NCBI GenBank assembly: GCA_905215345.1
Contig: CAJMPR010000012.1
Location: 59,623-123,622, forward strand
Reading direction: 5' to 3'
DNA from: an uncultured bacterium
Lineage (GTDB): Bacteria; Bacteroidota; Bacteroidia; Bacteroidales; Bacteroidaceae
Length of the DNA stretch: 64,000 nt
In this document: positions 62,445 to 64,000 of the stretch, piece after piece
How the letters are laid out: every line of letters begins with the position of its first letter
How positions within the stretch are numbered: position 1 is the first letter of the stretch
Position numbers and translations under genes: made by a program
Notes under the pieces: generated by a model
The model's input: the letters and a program-made list of their open reading frames with translations, nothing else
Told to the model about the DNA's origin: nothing
Database searches by the model: none

Positions 62445-62516
62445 TTAATAAATTCATTTGGAATTTTACTAAAAGTTAGAGAAGAGTTTTACTAAAATTC
62501 TATTGGAATTTATTAA
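62445..62516. repeat. Imperfect palindrome between uvrD and nspC
   Basis: The arm 62445-62474 (TTAATAAATTC then AATTTTACTAAAA) pairs with 62487-62516 (TTTTACTAAAATT then GAATTTATTAA), with about six mismatches. A direct copy of TTAATAAATTCAT precedes it. It probably terminates the helicase transcript. Confidence 0.6.
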
Positions 62517-62591
62517 TAGCTTTGAAACCCTTTATAGGTGGGAGGTGCAGAAGGATGAATATTGATTAGGAAAAGTTTATATAATACGAAA

Positions 62592-63737
62592 ATGATTGAC
62601 AATGATTTTACCCTGTTTCCTTCTCCCTGTTATATTATGGAAGAAGAACTTTTGAGGAAGAACCTCACGCTGATAAAGAGTGTTGCCGACCGTGCCGGTG
62701 TGGAAATCATCCTTGCTTTCAAGTCTTTTGCCATGTGGCGTTCATTTCCTATATTCAGAGAGTACATCAATCATTCCACGGCAAGTTCGGTGTATGAAGC
62801 ACGCTTGGCATTGGAGGAGTTCGGCAGCAAAGCGCATACCTATTCTCCGGCATATACGGAAGCTGATTTTGGAGAGATTATGCGATGCAGTAGCCATATT
62901 ACCTTTAATTCGTTGGCACAATTCAACCGCTTTTATCCCATGATTCAGGCAGAGGGGCGGGACATATCCTGTGGCATACGTGTTAATCCGGAATATTCGG
63001 AAGTGGAGACGGAATTGTATAACCCTTGTGCTTCCGGAACCCGTTTCGGCGTGATGGCAGAGCAACTTCCCGATGATTTGCCTCAAGGTATTGACGGTTT
63101 TCATTGCCATTGCCATTGTGAATCGAATTCCTATGAATTGGAACATACATTGGAGCATTTAGAAACGAAGTTCTCCCGTTGGTTCTCGCAAATTAAATGG
63201 TTAAACTTGGGCGGAGGACATCTGATGACACGCAAGGATTACGATGTAGAACATCTTATTCGTTTGCTTCAAGGGCTGAAGGTCCGTTATCCCCATTTAC
63301 GTATAATCTTGGAACCCGGTTCGGCCTTTACTTGGCAAACGGGTGTTCTTACTTCCGAAGTAGTGGATATTGTAGAAAACCGTGGAATAAGTACTGCTAT
63401 TCTCAATGTCAGTTTCACCTGCCACATGCCCGATTGTCTGGAAATGCCCTATCAACCGGCTGTACGCGGAGCTGAAATGGGGAGTAATGGTCCATACGTC
63501 TATCGTCTGGGAGGAAATTCCTGCTTGAGTGGTGACTATATGGGAACTTGGAGTTTTGACCATAAATTGAAGCTTGGAGAGAGAATAGTCTTTGAGGATA
63601 TGATACATTATACAATGGTCAAGACGAATATGTTCAATGGAATTCATCATCCCGCCATCGCCATGTGGACGAAAGAGGGGAAAGCGGAAATCTTCAAAAA
63701 CTTTTCTTACGAAGATTATCGTGACCGAATGAGTTGA
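62592..63737 (+). CDS. nspC: Carboxynorspermidine decarboxylase
   Basis: 381 residues from ATG 62592 (MIDNDFTLFPSPCYIMEEEL); an upstream TTG would add ten codons. PLP binding is through K44 in LAFKSFAMW. NspC signatures include STASSVYEARLALEEFG, IDGFHCHCHCESNSY and LNLGGGHLMTRKDYD, and the second-site Cys lies in FTCHMPDCLEMPYQPA. It decarboxylates carboxy(nor)spermidine, the last step of the alternative spermidine pathway used by Bacteroides. The partner dehydrogenase is not in the window. It is followed by tRNA genes. Confidence 0.93.
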   Translation: MIDNDFTLFPSPCYIMEEELLRKNLTLIKSVADRAGVEIILAFKSFAMWRSFPIFREYINHSTASSVYEARLALEEFGSKAHTYSPAYTEADFGEIMRCSSHITFNSLAQFNRFYPMIQAEGRDISCGIRVNPEYSEVETELYNPCASGTRFGVMAEQLPDDLPQGIDGFHCHCHCESNSYELEHTLEHLETKFSRWFSQIKWLNLGGGHLMTRKDYDVEHLIRLLQGLKVRYPHLRIILEPGSAFTWQTGVLTSEVVDIVENRGISTAILNVSFTCHMPDCLEMPYQPAVRGAEMGSNGPYVYRLGGNSCLSGDYMGTWSFDHKLKLGERIVFEDMIHYTMVKTNMFNGIHHPAIAMWTKEGKAEIFKNFSYEDYRDRMS

Positions 63738-63806
63738 TAATCAAAAGTCTGCTTTCATTGAGTATTTGAATGTACATTTTTATGTGTGAAAAAAACATGC
63801 GGAATG

Positions 63807-63837
63807 TTTGCAGGTTTAAGGAAAATATCTACCTTTG
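63807..63837 (+). promoter_or_regulatory. Consensus Bacteroides promoter for tRNA genes
   Basis: -33 TTTG (63807-63810), 19 bp, -7 TACCTTTG (63830-63837): an exact consensus fit, 11 bp before the tRNA-Gly. Confidence 0.85.
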
Positions 63838-63848
63838 CATCCGCAATC

Positions 63849-63921
63849 GCGGAAATAGCTCAGTTGGTAGAGCATAACCTTGCCAAGGTTAGGGTCGCGA
63901 GTTCGAGTCTCGTTTTCCGCT
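63849..63921 (+). tRNA. tRNA-Gly(GCC)
   Basis: 73 nt. Acceptor GCGGAAA pairs with TTTCCGC. The D arm has AGCTCAGTTGGTAGAGC, the anticodon arm is TAACC-TTGCCAA-GGTTA with anticodon GCC, and the T arm has GTTCGAGTC. CCA is not encoded. The tRNA-Leu follows 25 bp later, probably in the same transcript. Confidence 0.96.
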
Positions 63922-63946
63922 CAACGCTTAGATTGCAATTACCTAT

Positions 63947-64000
63947 GCCCAGGTGGCGGAATTGGTAGACGCGCACGTTTCAGGTGCGTGTGTCGAAAGG
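63947..64000 (+). tRNA. tRNA-Leu(CAG), partial
   Basis: The 5' half of a class II tRNA: acceptor start GCCCAGG, D arm TGGCGGAATTGGTAGACGC, anticodon stem CACGT/GCGTG around loop TTCAGGT (anticodon CAG). The window ends at the beginning of the long variable arm. Confidence 0.9.

Overview
This window is chromosomal DNA of a Bacteroides-type gut bacterium. The evidence is a SusC/SusD pair, Mfa/FimB-type fimbrial lipoproteins, TonB-linked outer-membrane proteins, many lipobox lipoproteins, almost no Shine-Dalgarno signal, and repeated -7 boxes of the form TAnnTTTG (sometimes with an upstream TTTG) at gene starts. The species cannot be fixed from the sequence alone.

Layout. 1-2.6 kb: a partial hemolysin III/PAQR gene and poxB. 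2.8-12.1 kb: a minus-strand fimbria-like surface locus. It holds a stand-alone DUF1566-like protein, three related fimbrillin-like lipoproteins (two fused to a DUF1566-like C-terminus), a FimB/Mfa2-type anchor, an outer-membrane barrel and two membrane-tethered HTH regulators, one with a large periplasmic TPR domain. 12.2-17.5 kb: gcvP, an MBL hydrolase, rsmG and a DUF3298-type lipoprotein. 17.6-23.4 kb: a putative metal locus with a Cys/His-rich protein, a TonB receptor, a secreted HMA protein, a P1B-type ATPase that lacks its actuator domain, and an AraC regulator. 23.5-27.9 kb: a SusC/SusD pair. 28-40 kb: housekeeping genes and transporters (lipB, pheT, yebC, TSCPD protein, mntH, exodeoxyribonuclease III, lepA, a CPA-type antiporter, nhaA).

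40.3-43.2 kb: a tyrosine recombinase gene, then a 278-bp segment bounded by perfect 21-bp inverted repeats, then a surface lipoprotein with three BIG2 domains. This is the signature of a phase-variable promoter switch. 43.3-52.5 kb: rmuC, map, a PAS-only protein, an aldose epimerase, a porin-like barrel, an MFS transporter, two small lipoproteins, an RluA-type pseudouridine synthase and an RlmD-type methyltransferase. 52.7-64 kb: ppdK, two orphan sensor kinases flanking a TenI/ThiE-like gene, superoxide dismutase, a UvrD/PcrA helicase, nspC, tRNA-Gly(GCC) and the start of tRNA-Leu(CAG).

Intergenic spaces hold several families of long imperfect palindromes, a very regular array of five 15-bp dyads with a 22-bp period between map and rmuC, and a structured ORF-poor stretch upstream of pheT that may be a small RNA or leader. 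The strongest leads are the invertible element with its recombinase and adhesin, and the actuator-less P-type ATPase in the metal locus.
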